45,681 nucleotides of DNA from a virus. Location: IMG/VR virus record IMGVR_UViG_3300030012_002411, positions 1 to 45,681 of that record; one strand, 5' to 3'. The notes beneath the pieces are model-generated. The model saw only the letters and a program-made list of their open reading frames with translations, made no database searches and was not told the DNA's origin. Of this stretch, positions 18,559 to 27,113 are shown one piece after another (positions within the stretch are counted from its first letter, which is position 1; the number at the start of each line of letters is the position of its first letter). Made by a program: the position numbers and the translations under genes.

Positions 18559-18869
18559 TATAATTCCCTAAATCCTCTATCTAAAACTTCATCTATGATT
18601 GTATCACTCTCTTTTGTTTTTAAAGTATTTACTTTTAAGTTATACACTATTTTAGAAGACTCATCTTCCAATAGTTCGTTTTTGTACGGGTCTTCAAAAA
18701 GTAATATAGTATTTGTACTATCTCTTATAACACCACCTTGATTAGCTGAACCTGAGTATCCAGCTCTTAACTCTAAAGTAGCTTTATTTTGTAAGTATTG
18801 TTGTTCATCCTCTTCGGTTAGTCTTTTATAAAAATCTAACTTTTTGAGTTCCTCTTGTGTGTAAGGCAT
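18558..18869 (-). CDS. Small tail-operon protein of unknown function
   Basis: A 103-residue acidic protein with a helical N-terminus (EELKKLDFYKRLTEEDEQQY) and a short strand-rich C-terminal half. It lies between the DNRLRE-like protein and the giant tail protein, overlapping the latter by one base, so it is co-translated with virion proteins. It may be a small connector or chaperone for the 2219-residue neighbour. I recognise no family. Confidence 0.65.
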   Translation of the reverse strand: MPYTQEELKKLDFYKRLTEEDEQQYLQNKATLELRAGYSGSANQGGVIRDSTNTILLFEDPYKNELLEDESSKIVYNLKVNTLKTKESDTIIDEVLDRGFREL

Positions 18870-18872
18870 TTT

Positions 18873-20012
18873 TTATCTCACTACTTTAAATGTAAAATCA
18901 TCGTCAAAATGTTGTATGGTTTCCTCTGTGGTGTTACTACCACTTACAACCCTAAAACAAAATCTGTAATATCTTTCTGCTTGTAATCCATCCATCCATA
19001 GATTAAAATAGTTTCCTGTTGAATCACAACTTATCAAAGAGCCAGTTCCGAATGGTATAATGACATCTTCTGTCTGTGTATCTAATACAGAGTAGTATGC
19101 ACCATCACCACCAATATTTTCTACACTACCACTTGGTAGATACTTAACAGTTAAATATTCCGAAGCTGTGTTGGAATAAGACTTGGTTGGATATTTAGGT
19201 CTTCCTACTAATCTAAATTTTACTTTAGAACTTTCTTTGTATTCTGGTCTTAAATTTTTCATGTATACAGACATATCTTCTAATTCAGTTGAAGATAAAG
19301 CACTCAAAGTTCCCGTATTCCATTTTGTATCATACCACTCAACCTCTAGTTTTGGTGGATATATTGTGTTAGTGTTTCTTGAAAAGAATTTGAAGTTACC
19401 TAATCTATCTTGACTCCCTTCATCAGTATTGGTATCAGTATTACCAAAGCTACCACTTCTCTTTATAATGAATCCATTGTTAGGATATGTTCCATCTAAC
19501 CATTTACTCATAATAGGTGTAACATCCATCCTCATATCTTCGTCTTCGAATTTAAAAGATTGGGAAGCGTACACATCATCATGCCATGCACCACCTGAAG
19601 CTGATACACTATTTTGACCAGCACCTAACCAGTAAGTTTTTTGAGTTAAACCATCTCTATACTGCCAACTAGCACCTTCAGTTGTTTTAGGGTTGTCATT
19701 AAAAGTTCCTTGCCCCTCTACCCAACTTTGACTTATTGGATAAGCGAATAATGATTGACTGACATCTAAATTTTCTGAACCAGCATCATACAGATTTAAA
19801 TAGTATTTAGCATCTGTAGATATAGTCCCGTTTACTATTGAAGATGATATTTCACCAATATCAAACTTTATTAAGATACGAGATACTTTGATATTACCGC
19901 CTGAATTACTCATCCTTTTTTGAACTTCTAATATCTCATCCCTACCTGTGTTACCACTACCACTAGCTTCGTATAAAGTTGTATCTATTTCTGGAAAAAC
20001 AAAATAATGCAT
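18873..20012 (-). CDS. DNRLRE/CBM-like virion structural protein
   Basis: A 379-residue protein whose first 190 residues resemble the DNRLRE-type beta-sandwich found in surface proteins: an opening strand with TTLYEAS, then SRILIKFDIGEISSSI, KYYLNLYDAGSE, and the SQSWVEGQGTFNDNP segment followed by a W-rich loop. The second half is strand-rich and ends in YRFCFRVVSGS. Such modules bind carbohydrate or pack as fibre domains. It overlaps gp6 by one base (stop/start) and precedes the 103-residue protein. Its place directly after gp6 suggests a baseplate-attached fibre or tip protein. Confidence 0.6.
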   Translation of the reverse strand: MHYFVFPEIDTTLYEASGSGNTGRDEILEVQKRMSNSGGNIKVSRILIKFDIGEISSSIVNGTISTDAKYYLNLYDAGSENLDVSQSLFAYPISQSWVEGQGTFNDNPKTTEGASWQYRDGLTQKTYWLGAGQNSVSASGGAWHDDVYASQSFKFEDEDMRMDVTPIMSKWLDGTYPNNGFIIKRSGSFGNTDTNTDEGSQDRLGNFKFFSRNTNTIYPPKLEVEWYDTKWNTGTLSALSSTELEDMSVYMKNLRPEYKESSKVKFRLVGRPKYPTKSYSNTASEYLTVKYLPSGSVENIGGDGAYYSVLDTQTEDVIIPFGTGSLISCDSTGNYFNLWMDGLQAERYYRFCFRVVSGSNTTEETIQHFDDDFTFKVVR

Positions 20013-21961
20013 TAGTTACCTCCTGATGAATTACCAACTACTCTACCCTCAATATCCACATTAGGATATTTAAGTTCAAAGCAGCTCGGGTCTAGTGACG
20101 GATAAACAACTCCGTCTTTTGTAGCACCAACCATATCATAAGCATTTCCTGAGTATCCACCACTAACTTTGAATTTGTTAGTAATCAGTACAGGATGACC
20201 ATTTGGATTATCTTCTTCAGGTGGTACAACTGAAGAAACACCTTCACACAATGACATCTGATAAGCTAAATCTGCTAACACTATCGGTTGTCCTATCTGC
20301 CATTTGTCTATATTGAAAAAATCTTTAATTTTCTGTATTACTCTTAATACAACTTCTTCTTTGTTGTAACCAACTTTTGTTAGTAAATTAAATTTAACTC
20401 CAATGTTGATAACAAAAGCATTCTTTATATTTACAGCATCTGTTACCATTCTGAACTGAGTTAAATAAGTTTGTATGTTTTCTTTTACAGCTTGATTTAC
20501 TGTAACTAATTTTTTATTTGCGTCAAATCCTAATAGATACATATTAAGAGCTAATGGATTTGATATTCGTGCATCTGAGTTAGCACCAGACTTACTATCT
20601 AACTGACTATCTTGTACGATATGAGCTTTTGCTACATTACCAAACTTAGGTGGTAGTGCATAGACTCTTGTAATATAATCCTCTTTTGTGACCGCTCTTT
20701 GTTGAGCTTGAAAGTAAGCTAAAGCGTTGTTCTTTACTTCTATAATACTTTCAGCACTTCTTCCACCAGCCGCGGGTGTTGGATTGTTTATAGCTATGGA
20801 GTTTTTAGTTGTAGCAGATAGTCCTACGTTTAGACTTGTATCATCTAATTCTATGTTAGCTGATTGTATACTTCTAATACTATTAGCTCTTACATTATTA
20901 CCAACACCACCACCATATCTGTAAGTGATTGTTAATTGTGTGTTGGATGGAGCTTGACCATAAGCTTTGGTTGCTAAAAAGTTAGAAGGATCGAAAGCCG
21001 TATTCAGATAAGTCGGTGAGCCTGGTAAAGTAGAACCAACCTCATCTGGATTTGGAATTATCTCTTCATCAGGACTATCGGATGTACCAGCACCGAATCT
21101 CAACTCTGTCCTACCATCTTCTCTGATAAATGTTGTGAATCTTCTTGATGTCTTTAGAAGTTTTAGCAGATACGGAGCTTGGTCTGAGTATGTATGTAGT
21201 TGGTCGTCATTCTCTACTTTATTTTCCATATCTGTGAACACTGTATCTTGAGCTAAGAAAGGAACTTCATACCAATCATTACCATCGCTATCCGTACAAG
21301 AAATTACTTCTAAAACATTTTGATTAGCTAATGCTATTCTTTTATATTTTTCAGCTGCATTAAAAGTAAAAAACTCTGTAGCAACTGTTCCACTCGAAGC
21401 CCTAACACCTTTTTTTAGTAGGTAAGTAACCGGTACATTAGCAGAACTTTCGTAAACAGTTATTGTCATTGGGTCGTAAGAACTTGAAAATTTAAAATTA
21501 CAATCTTCGGTTGTAACAAAAGATATTCCTGTATCTGACTGAACTTGCATTCCTGCTTTTAGATTCATAGCATAGTTTAAATCAGGTTTGGTTGTATAAC
21601 TATCACCGGTTCCACTTGAGATAGCTGGAACAGTTTGAAACACATCTAAATCTACTGAAGCAGCTGAGGATAGTTTTGGTTTGTAACCCAATGACTGAGC
21701 CATATTGTAAACAGTTCTCTTTTCTTCAGCAAATGATAGTAAACTTTCTTTGAACTGATTATCAACATAGTAGGAAAGAACATCTCCTACATAAGACGCC
21801 ATTTCAATAAACATCATACCTGGTGATGACTCATTGAAATCATTATACTGATTTGGAAAATATATCTTAGTAAACTCAATCAGATTTTCTTTAAAAGATG
21901 TAAAATCTTTATTTAGATATCTAACTTCTTTAACTGATTTTTTATTTACTGAATATGGCAT
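20012..21961 (-). CDS. Baseplate wedge protein, gp6 / baseplate J family
   Basis: A 649-residue protein with the classic start of this family: YLNKDFTSFKENLIEF, then YFPNQYNDFNESSPGMMFIE, ASYVGDVLSYYVDNQFKESL and KRTVYNMAQSLGYKP. In T4, gp6 dimers form the inner baseplate ring that opens on contraction. The C-terminal region (AVTKEDYITRVYALPPKFG, then TYLTQFRMVTDAVNIKNAF) matches the baseplate-J core that also occurs in P2-like phages. It is followed by the DNRLRE-like protein and preceded by gp25, the same order of functions as in other contractile-tail phages. Length is close to T4 gp6 (660). Confidence 0.93.
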   Translation of the reverse strand: MPYSVNKKSVKEVRYLNKDFTSFKENLIEFTKIYFPNQYNDFNESSPGMMFIEMASYVGDVLSYYVDNQFKESLLSFAEEKRTVYNMAQSLGYKPKLSSAASVDLDVFQTVPAISSGTGDSYTTKPDLNYAMNLKAGMQVQSDTGISFVTTEDCNFKFSSSYDPMTITVYESSANVPVTYLLKKGVRASSGTVATEFFTFNAAEKYKRIALANQNVLEVISCTDSDGNDWYEVPFLAQDTVFTDMENKVENDDQLHTYSDQAPYLLKLLKTSRRFTTFIREDGRTELRFGAGTSDSPDEEIIPNPDEVGSTLPGSPTYLNTAFDPSNFLATKAYGQAPSNTQLTITYRYGGGVGNNVRANSIRSIQSANIELDDTSLNVGLSATTKNSIAINNPTPAAGGRSAESIIEVKNNALAYFQAQQRAVTKEDYITRVYALPPKFGNVAKAHIVQDSQLDSKSGANSDARISNPLALNMYLLGFDANKKLVTVNQAVKENIQTYLTQFRMVTDAVNIKNAFVINIGVKFNLLTKVGYNKEEVVLRVIQKIKDFFNIDKWQIGQPIVLADLAYQMSLCEGVSSVVPPEEDNPNGHPVLITNKFKVSGGYSGNAYDMVGATKDGVVYPSLDPSCFELKYPNVDIEGRVVGNSSGGN

Positions 21962-21974
21962 TTACTTTCTCCTA

Positions 21975-22394
21975 CTAACCAACATTGTAATTTGAAAAAT
22001 CTAAACTTAAATCTTCCTCTGAAGTTACATCAACATTTAGAGTGAATCTCAAATTAACATTAGCTACATTTTTATTAGTATCTGAAAAGTTAGTTTCGAT
22101 ACTGACAATATTTATGAATGGCAAAAACTCTCCCATAGAAGCTCTAATCTCTTCTTCGACTCTACTTTCTAAATCTGTGTTCTCTTGTGAGAATACCAAA
22201 GAAAGTAGGTTTGTTCCAAATGTAGGATTACCTAACCTCTCACCTTTATTGGTAAGGAGAAGATTTCTGATGTTGGATTTAGCTTGTTCTAATGCAGTCT
22301 TAGTTCTATTGAAAAACCCATTTTGTGTATGAGTCAATGGTAGCTCTAAACCAACAAAAGTATCTTCATTTAAATCATTTTCAATTACGGCCAT
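21975..22394 (-). CDS. Baseplate wedge protein gp25 family
   Basis: A 139-residue protein with the gp25/lysozyme-like baseplate fold features: a helix with RTKTALEQAKSNIRNLLLT, the signature KGERLGNPTFGTNLLSLVF, and a helix before EEEIRASMGEFLPFINI. The EPR-like core of gp25 is represented by the GERLGNP turn. The protein joins the wedge to the sheath-starting ring. It overlaps the upstream 158-residue protein by one base and precedes gp6 by 13 bases, the usual neighbour. Confidence 0.92.
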   Translation of the reverse strand: MAVIENDLNEDTFVGLELPLTHTQNGFFNRTKTALEQAKSNIRNLLLTNKGERLGNPTFGTNLLSLVFSQENTDLESRVEEEIRASMGEFLPFINIVSIETNFSDTNKNVANVNLRFTLNVDVTSEEDLSLDFSNYNVG

Positions 22395-22870
22395 TATAAT
22401 TTACCATCTTTCTTTTTTAATGCGTTCATTACACCTCTGTAATCTTTCGTTAAGTCTTGCATCACATTCTGTACTGCTTCGTTTGATGTATCTACACCAG
22501 CAGCTTGAGCTGTCTGTAAAGCTCCCATCTTTCTCTTATCCTCAGCGCTACCTAACATTCCACCATAACCCATAGCCTCAGCCATTCTTGAACTATCAAA
22601 TGTTCCATTACCCATTGTTGGATACTCTTCAAACTCTTCTCCACGAGCGGTTTCATTTAGTATCTTATTTAACGTAGGGTTTTTAGTATAACTTACTTCT
22701 TTAGGTTTAGTTTTTTGAGGAACAGGTGTAGGTATTACTTCAGGCACATCATTTACATTATTAGATATAGCCTTAGCTCCTTCACTAATAAGTATCTTTC
22801 TTACCTCTTTTTGTACCTCTTGTTTAACTATTTCTCTAATTAAACCTACTATTTTTTTAGTGTTTGACAT
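22394..22870 (-). CDS. Small virion protein with N-terminal helix, unknown
   Basis: A 158-residue protein. The first 30 residues form an amphipathic helix (LIREIVKQEVQKEVRKILIS), followed by a Pro-rich linker (VIPTPVPQKTKP) and a helix-rich C-terminus (VQNVMQDLTKDYRGVMNALK). A linker between two helical ends suggests a bridging or chaperone-like structural protein. It sits between a coiled-coil protein and gp25, with AGGAG 6 bases before its ATG. The 25-base upstream gap contains the candidate late-promoter motif. No family is recognised. Confidence 0.65.
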   Translation of the reverse strand: MSNTKKIVGLIREIVKQEVQKEVRKILISEGAKAISNNVNDVPEVIPTPVPQKTKPKEVSYTKNPTLNKILNETARGEEFEEYPTMGNGTFDSSRMAEAMGYGGMLGSAEDKRKMGALQTAQAAGVDTSNEAVQNVMQDLTKDYRGVMNALKKKDGKL

Positions 22871-22883
22871 GATAACTCCTATT

Positions 22884-22896
22884 TATATATAAATAT
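22884..22896 (-). promoter_or_regulatory. Candidate late-promoter motif before the gp25 group
   Basis: On the minus strand TTAATATTTATATATAAATA lies just before the AGGAG ribosome site of the 158-residue gene and overlaps the stop codon of the upstream gene. It is identical over 17 bases to the motif in the gap upstream of the hub operon at 25029-25041. Being so close to the ribosome site, it would give a very short leader, which is a weakness of the promoter reading. Confidence 0.3.
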
Positions 22897-23402
22897 TAAG
22901 AATTTAATTTTCTGTTTCTTTGTTCACGTAAAGCCTTTTTTCTTTCTCTTTCTCGCTTTACTTTTTCTAACTTTTGTTTTGACTCTTCTATAAAAGTAGT
23001 AAAGTTTTCAATTAAGCTTGGTGTAACATTTATAGCGTCCAACGCCTCATCTTCTTCTTTCTTTACTCTATCTATAATTAACTTCTGAGCTAAGGCAACA
23101 CTAGCAGCTGCTGGGTTTAAGGAAGCTGATATCGTACTGGCTTTCTCCGTAGCTTGAGCTGCTTGTCTAGCTGCTTTCAAACTTTTTAGAACAGCGTTCA
23201 CGGTTTTTACTACATCTCTTATCTGACTTACCCTTTGTTCCGCAACTTCAATTTGGTTTAGTACTTTTTTAGCTTCTTCTCCTTGTTCAACACCTTGTCT
23301 AGTATTAGCAACAATAATATCTATTTTTTTCTCAATATTTTCTTTTGGTAAATCAAATACGCTTTGTATAGTACTTTTTAATTTATCTGATATAGCACTC
23401 AT
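22896..23402 (-). CDS. Coiled-coil structural protein
   Basis: A 168-residue, almost entirely helical protein: heptad-like segments cover residues 20-120 (for example AEQRVSQIRDVVKTVNAVLK), with an Ala-rich middle, and a strongly basic tail (KQKLEKVKRERERKKALREQ). It lies 2 bases after the hub/spike gene in the virion operon. A helical protein at this place could be a baseplate hub accessory, tape-measure-associated chaperone or injected protein. Its function is not known; no signal peptide or membrane span is seen. Confidence 0.65.
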   Translation of the reverse strand: MSAISDKLKSTIQSVFDLPKENIEKKIDIIVANTRQGVEQGEEAKKVLNQIEVAEQRVSQIRDVVKTVNAVLKSLKAARQAAQATEKASTISASLNPAAASVALAQKLIIDRVKKEEDEALDAINVTPSLIENFTTFIEESKQKLEKVKRERERKKALREQRNRKLNS

Positions 23403-23404
23403 GA

Positions 23405-24601
23405 TTATCCTCTTACTCCAGCAACTTGAACTGGTGTTTCTACATCACCTTCTACTTCATTAATTGAACTGATTTCTTCGAGCTGATTTTCAGTTATGTA
23501 AACTGTATCGCTTAATATGTTTGGTAAAATATTGGATTTCATATTCTGCACTTCGTCTAACATCACTTTAGCCGCATCACCTACTTCAGCTACTCCGGTA
23601 GCATTAGAAACTGAGTTGGTAAAACTCTGTAAAGAAGTGAATAATTTTTCAAATAAATCTTGTAACTGATTTCCTAATACCATAGGATTAGTAGATTCAG
23701 CATCACCTAAAGTTATTCTACCACCAACTGATTCTAATCCTAGTTCTAAATTTATCTCATCCTTAGCTGCTAGATTTAGGTTTCTACTAGAGAACATATG
23801 TATATCAGTTTCTTTAGTATTAAAAACTAATCTATCTGAATTGATTGTAATCATATCACCATCTAATATATCAGGAGTTGTCAATGTCTGAACAGCTGGT
23901 ATTAATACATCAGTTTCCCTAGCAGGTCCTGATGTAATAAAAATAGAAGAACCATCTGCGTTTATGTTTTGTAAATGCGGATAATGTTCATCTTGTATTT
24001 TTTGTGGTGGAACAGATTGTCTATTCGTAATTTTTATATCTGGATATTGATAGAAAGGATCACTACCAAACTTTATACCGTTACCAAATCTGCCATTTAT
24101 AACAACATCACCATATTCACTTAATAAATTTCTATTGAACTCTGTCGTTTGTGCAGTAACTTTTGGGTCTGTAGAAACATTATTAGCTACATTCATATTA
24201 ACATGATTTCTCATATTCAGAGGTTGGTAGTAATACATCTGATTACCATGCTTAGCTATATTTACAACCTCACCGATTAAAGGATAGGCTACCATATGTG
24301 GTGATAGAGGTTTTATATAATCATCAATTACATCGCCAACATCTTGACTTTCTACAAACCTAGCCCTTATAGTTCCTAAGAAAGAATAGTCTGGCATTTT
24401 ACCATTACCTGTAGGTGTGTCTTTCTTTGGAAAGTCATTTGGGTCTAATAGAACTTCAGTAACAATAGCAGGTTCTAACTCATAGAACTCTATGGCTTCA
24501 TCAATATTTTCTTTTATTAATTGATAAGCATCGGAGTAAGTCAAAAATCCTGTGCCATCTGTCCTACGATTTGGACTTTTTCTACTTTTGAAAAATGGCA
24601 T
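23405..24601 (-). CDS. Baseplate hub/spike protein with OB-fold (gp5-like)
   Basis: A 398-residue protein. Residues about 40-150 read as the OB fold of tail spike and hub proteins: PAIVTEVLLDPNDFP, SFLGTIRARFV, then PHMVAYPLIGEVVNIA and a YYYQPLNMRN strand. The middle (DRLVFNTKETDIHMFSSRNL) has the alternating short strands of a spike beta-prism, and a helical end follows GNQLQDLFEKLFTSLQSF. Unlike T4 gp5 there is no lysozyme domain. It overlaps the upstream 129-residue gene by one base. The role is to form the central spike that punctures the outer membrane. I rate the hub/spike assignment as probable rather than certain. Confidence 0.75.
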   Translation of the reverse strand: MPFFKSRKSPNRRTDGTGFLTYSDAYQLIKENIDEAIEFYELEPAIVTEVLLDPNDFPKKDTPTGNGKMPDYSFLGTIRARFVESQDVGDVIDDYIKPLSPHMVAYPLIGEVVNIAKHGNQMYYYQPLNMRNHVNMNVANNVSTDPKVTAQTTEFNRNLLSEYGDVVINGRFGNGIKFGSDPFYQYPDIKITNRQSVPPQKIQDEHYPHLQNINADGSSIFITSGPARETDVLIPAVQTLTTPDILDGDMITINSDRLVFNTKETDIHMFSSRNLNLAAKDEINLELGLESVGGRITLGDAESTNPMVLGNQLQDLFEKLFTSLQSFTNSVSNATGVAEVGDAAKVMLDEVQNMKSNILPNILSDTVYITENQLEEISSINEVEGDVETPVQVAGVRG

Positions 24602-24990
24602 TAATTTTCTATCCTTTTCATATCTTCTGTGATTTCGTCTGAATGAGTTTGTAAATCAGTAGCCGCATCTTCAATCGCACCCATAAGTTGTTCTTTTTCA
24701 GCTTCTGATAAACCGAACTCTTCCTCTGAACCACCTTTGTTTTCAGCAGCTATGATTCTCTGTACGATAGCAGCTACCTTTACTAATTGGTCGTCATTCT
24801 TTACATTGATTTCTAAATACTCCTTCAACATAGGGATTATCTGAACCGCTGTATCACCATCCTTAATGAAACCCACTACCTCTTTCATAAGAACCTCTAA
24901 TTGTGTTTTATTAGTCTTTGTGTTTTCATATATATCTTTAAATAAACCAGATAAAGATTTACCTTCAAATATCTCATAGTCACTAGCCAT
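24601..24990 (-). CDS. Small acidic virion-operon protein, unknown
   Basis: A 129-residue helical, acidic protein. A longer frame begins at 25002, but GGAG at 24997-25000 stands 6 bases before the ATG at 24990 (MASDYEIFEG), so the internal start is chosen. Helices such as LFKDIYENTKTNKTQLEVLM and KEQLMGAIEDAATDLQTH suggest a small adaptor or chaperone. It is the first gene of the virion block, directly after the gp55 terminator and a candidate late promoter. No family is recognised. Confidence 0.7.
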   Translation of the reverse strand: MASDYEIFEGKSLSGLFKDIYENTKTNKTQLEVLMKEVVGFIKDGDTAVQIIPMLKEYLEINVKNDDQLVKVAAIVQRIIAAENKGGSEEEFGLSEAEKEQLMGAIEDAATDLQTHSDEITEDMKRIEN

Positions 24991-25007
24991 AATATACTCC
25001 ATTTGAT

Positions 25008-25045
25008 TAATTTATATAGATTTGTGGTTATATATAAATATTAAG
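25008..25045 (-). promoter_or_regulatory. Candidate late promoter of the hub/baseplate block
   Basis: A promoter is needed here because a terminator ends the gp55 transcript a few bases upstream. On the minus strand the gap reads TTAATATTTATATATAACC (centred at 25029-25041) and then TATATAAATTAATC nearer the gene; TATAAATT (25016-25009) differs by one base from the T4 late core TATAAATA. Either could be the gp55 site. The first is favoured because the same motif recurs before other late genes and leaves a more normal leader. Confidence 0.5.
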
Positions 25046-25051
25046 AGGCAC

Positions 25052-25077
25052 AAAAAAAGGGAGTAAAAACTCCCTTT
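25052..25077 (-). terminator. Rho-independent terminator after gp55
   Basis: On the minus strand AAAGGGAGT pairs perfectly with ACTCCCTTT across a TTTT loop, and the T-run continues to seven T bases. It begins 4 bases past the gp55 stop codon. This is the clearest intrinsic terminator in the window. It separates the sigma-factor transcript from the virion block that the sigma factor should switch on. Confidence 0.9.
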
Positions 25078-25081
25078 CTTA

Positions 25082-25864
25082 TTAGTCGTTGACTATGGAG
25101 CCGGTATGACTCACATCAACCATACCATACCTATCAAACTCATGTTGTAATCTTTTGTTATATTTCTTCATAACATTGATTATACGAGTTATATGTTGAG
25201 TATTTGAACCAGTCATTTCTCTAATAAGTATATATAGAGCCTTCTTATTGAAGTTCTCTATATTTTCTTTGATACGAAAGATATGTAGTACAGAATCAGC
25301 AACCCTAATATCTTTGTCCCTACGAAAGATGTTGGTTAGGTTAACATCCCAAAATCTCTGTAGCTCGTCTACAAATAAGGTAGCTTTCTGAGCAGATTCG
25401 GAGTCTTGTGATTCACCCATAATGTTTCTTTTGTAATCCAACACATCCATCTGTGAGTGTATCTTACCCATCTTATAGTTCTTATTGTTATGTAGTATAA
25501 GATAGTTTTTAGCTACGATACTAAAGTAGGAGAATGCTTTACCTTTACCTTCCTTAAACTTATGCATATTCATAACCATAAAAGAAACCACCTCATGCTT
25601 TACCTCTTCAGAGGAAACATCAAAGTAGTAGAACTTAAATGTATGTATAATGTTCTCAGCTAACTTATCAAAGGCTTTGGCTATGTGTTCATTATAGATA
25701 ATATTCTTTAACCCAGCGTCATCCGTTTTGTTGTAACGGATAATAGCTTTCTCAGTTCCTTGATTGAAGTAATAGTTTTTACCTTTCTTCTTTCTTTTAC
25801 GTTTTCTTTTAACTACTGGTTTTGGTTTTTTGGTTGCGATACTTGATGTAACTGCTGTTGCCAT
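25082..25864 (-). CDS. Late-transcription sigma factor, gp55 family
   Basis: A 260-residue protein. After a very basic N-terminus (KRKRKRKKKGKN, residues 19-30) it carries the conserved core of T4-like late sigma factors: KAIIRYNKTDD, HIAKAFDKLAENIIHTFKF, and KGKAFSYFSIVAKNYLI at residues 107-123, matching sigma region 2. It would replace the host sigma on RNA polymerase and direct transcription of virion and lysis genes. T4 gp55 is 185 residues; marine relatives are often longer. It follows a membrane-protein gene with a one-base overlap and is followed by a strong terminator. Confidence 0.88.
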   Translation of the reverse strand: MATAVTSSIATKKPKPVVKRKRKRKKKGKNYYFNQGTEKAIIRYNKTDDAGLKNIIYNEHIAKAFDKLAENIIHTFKFYYFDVSSEEVKHEVVSFMVMNMHKFKEGKGKAFSYFSIVAKNYLILHNNKNYKMGKIHSQMDVLDYKRNIMGESQDSESAQKATLFVDELQRFWDVNLTNIFRRDKDIRVADSVLHIFRIKENIENFNKKALYILIREMTGSNTQHITRIINVMKKYNKRLQHEFDRYGMVDVSHTGSIVND

Positions 25865-26124
25865 TATTGTTCTTCTCCTTTGAATCTGTTTAATTGACTT
25901 ACTATTGCTTTTATTTCTTGAAAGATTACACCTGTTTCATCATCAGCTTCAAATGAACCTCTGTAATCTATTTGTTTTAATTCTTTTTGTACTTTCTCTA
26001 TCGTAACTATAAAATCAGAAATCCAATCCTCAAGAAATTCTAACTTTGTGTTTACGTTCCATATAACATAACAGGAAGCTACGAATAAAATAGATAATAA
26101 TACAAGACTTATTTCTAAAAACAT
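25864..26124 (-). CDS. Single-span membrane protein with coiled-coil tail
   Basis: An 86-residue protein. Residues 3-22 (LEISLVLLSILFVASCYVIW) form one transmembrane helix, and the rest is an acidic helical tail (EFLEDWISDFIVTIEKVQKE). It begins right after the HD-hydrolase stop codon and overlaps gp55 by one base. No function is known. An inner-membrane anchor for a cytoplasmic helical domain is the simplest description. A short host-takeover or lysis-timing protein would fit but cannot be shown. Confidence 0.7.
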   Translation of the reverse strand: MFLEISLVLLSILFVASCYVIWNVNTKLEFLEDWISDFIVTIEKVQKELKQIDYRGSFEADDETGVIFQEIKAIVSQLNRFKGEEQ

Positions 26125-26886
26125 TTACTTTTCTCCAAATAATTCATCGAAAAGGTCTTGTGATTTCTCACTTAACTTTACAGATGGTTGTGGTTTTTCT
26201 TCTGTAACAACAGCCTTCTTAAAGTTGTTACTGACTTCTTCGTCTTGTCGTTGCCATTGGTCATACTCAATGTGAGTAGCCATCATATCTGCCTGATGTA
26301 GGATGTATGCGATATTAGACTTCAAACCCCAATCAGGATTGTAGGACATATAGTAAGACTTATTTGCTTCTTCATACATACCATCTGTAAGTCTCAAACC
26401 AATATATTCCCATTGTGACATCTTAACACCAAAGTGGTTAAGGATAAAGATAGCTCTATCCGTAACAGTCATATACTGAAGAGTTGGATTGTGCTTAAAT
26501 ATTTCACCTCTGTTCTTACGATGCCATTCTGAATCTTGTGGTATGTAGTAGTCATTATCCAAATCACCAACCTTACCTAAGTCGTGGTGCATAGCAGCAA
26601 AGATAAGTTCTTCATCTGTGAAGTTTATCATCGCTCCATCCTCTTCCCACAACTTCTTTATCTTTAAGGCGCAGTCTGTAACGTGCAGTACATGCTCTAC
26701 ATAACCACCTACCATAGCATTATGATAAGCCGCTTTACCACTAGCAGGTGCTACTGACATTCTGTTCTCAAAATACTTATACATTTCTAAGAGCTTTTCT
26801 TTTCGTTCTCCATCGAATGTATTCTCAATAAGTTGTATTAACTTATTCCAATTATCTACTATTTGTTGTTCTGTAAGTTGTTTCAT
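26125..26886 (-). CDS. HD-domain phosphohydrolase
   Basis: A 253-residue protein with HD-superfamily metal ligands in order: H65/H68 in GYVEHVLHVTD, the HD pair in AAMHHDLGKVGD (H101, D102) and a late Asp in LHQADMMATH near residue 204. A preceding AYHNAMVGG segment is typical of HD proteins that act on nucleotides or RNA ends (YhaM-like arrangement). Possible substrates are nucleoside monophosphates, cyclic or oligo-nucleotides, or RNA. It lies between a 75-residue unknown and the membrane protein upstream of gp55, each joined by a 0-1 base junction. The substrate is not deducible. Confidence 0.8.
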   Translation of the reverse strand: MKQLTEQQIVDNWNKLIQLIENTFDGERKEKLLEMYKYFENRMSVAPASGKAAYHNAMVGGYVEHVLHVTDCALKIKKLWEEDGAMINFTDEELIFAAMHHDLGKVGDLDNDYYIPQDSEWHRKNRGEIFKHNPTLQYMTVTDRAIFILNHFGVKMSQWEYIGLRLTDGMYEEANKSYYMSYNPDWGLKSNIAYILHQADMMATHIEYDQWQRQDEEVSNNFKKAVVTEEKPQPSVKLSEKSQDLFDELFGEK

Positions 26887-27113
26887 TATAACCTCTCTTC
26901 AATTAAATCTATTATTGAATTATTATCAGTTACAGAATTACTATGATATATTATATCTCTACCAACCTGTATCTGATATCTACTAAAGCTCTCTGTTTTA
27001 CCATAGACTCCCATTAAGTTTACTTCAGCATCTGAATACTTTTCCTTTACAGCATTACTAAGTGACTTTGCATTGTCTGTGAATTGTTCACTATAAACTA
27101 TTACTATTAACAT
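26886..27113 (-). CDS. Small protein with a possible Rdx/SelW-like fold, redox motif absent
   Basis: A 75-residue protein. The pattern strand-helix-strand (MLIVIVYSEQF, NAKSLSNAVKEKYSDAEVNL) then a strand with GRDIIYHSN and a final helix (SIIDLIEERL) resembles the small thioredoxin-like Rdx/SelW fold. The CxxC redox motif that should follow the first strand is absent (YSEQ instead), so if related it is not a redox enzyme. It overlaps both neighbours by one base. The similarity is weak and could be coincidental. Confidence 0.55.
   Translation of the reverse strand: MLIVIVYSEQFTDNAKSLSNAVKEKYSDAEVNLMGVYGKTESFSRYQIQVGRDIIYHSNSVTDNNSIIDLIEERL

Noticed and set aside
22881-22896. T4 late core TATAAATA as the late promoter
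   Set aside because: A core-like TATAAATA does occur here next to the ribosome site, but in the other gaps the T4-like reading falls on the plus strand, away from the genes; I treat the shared minus-strand motif separately and at low confidence.
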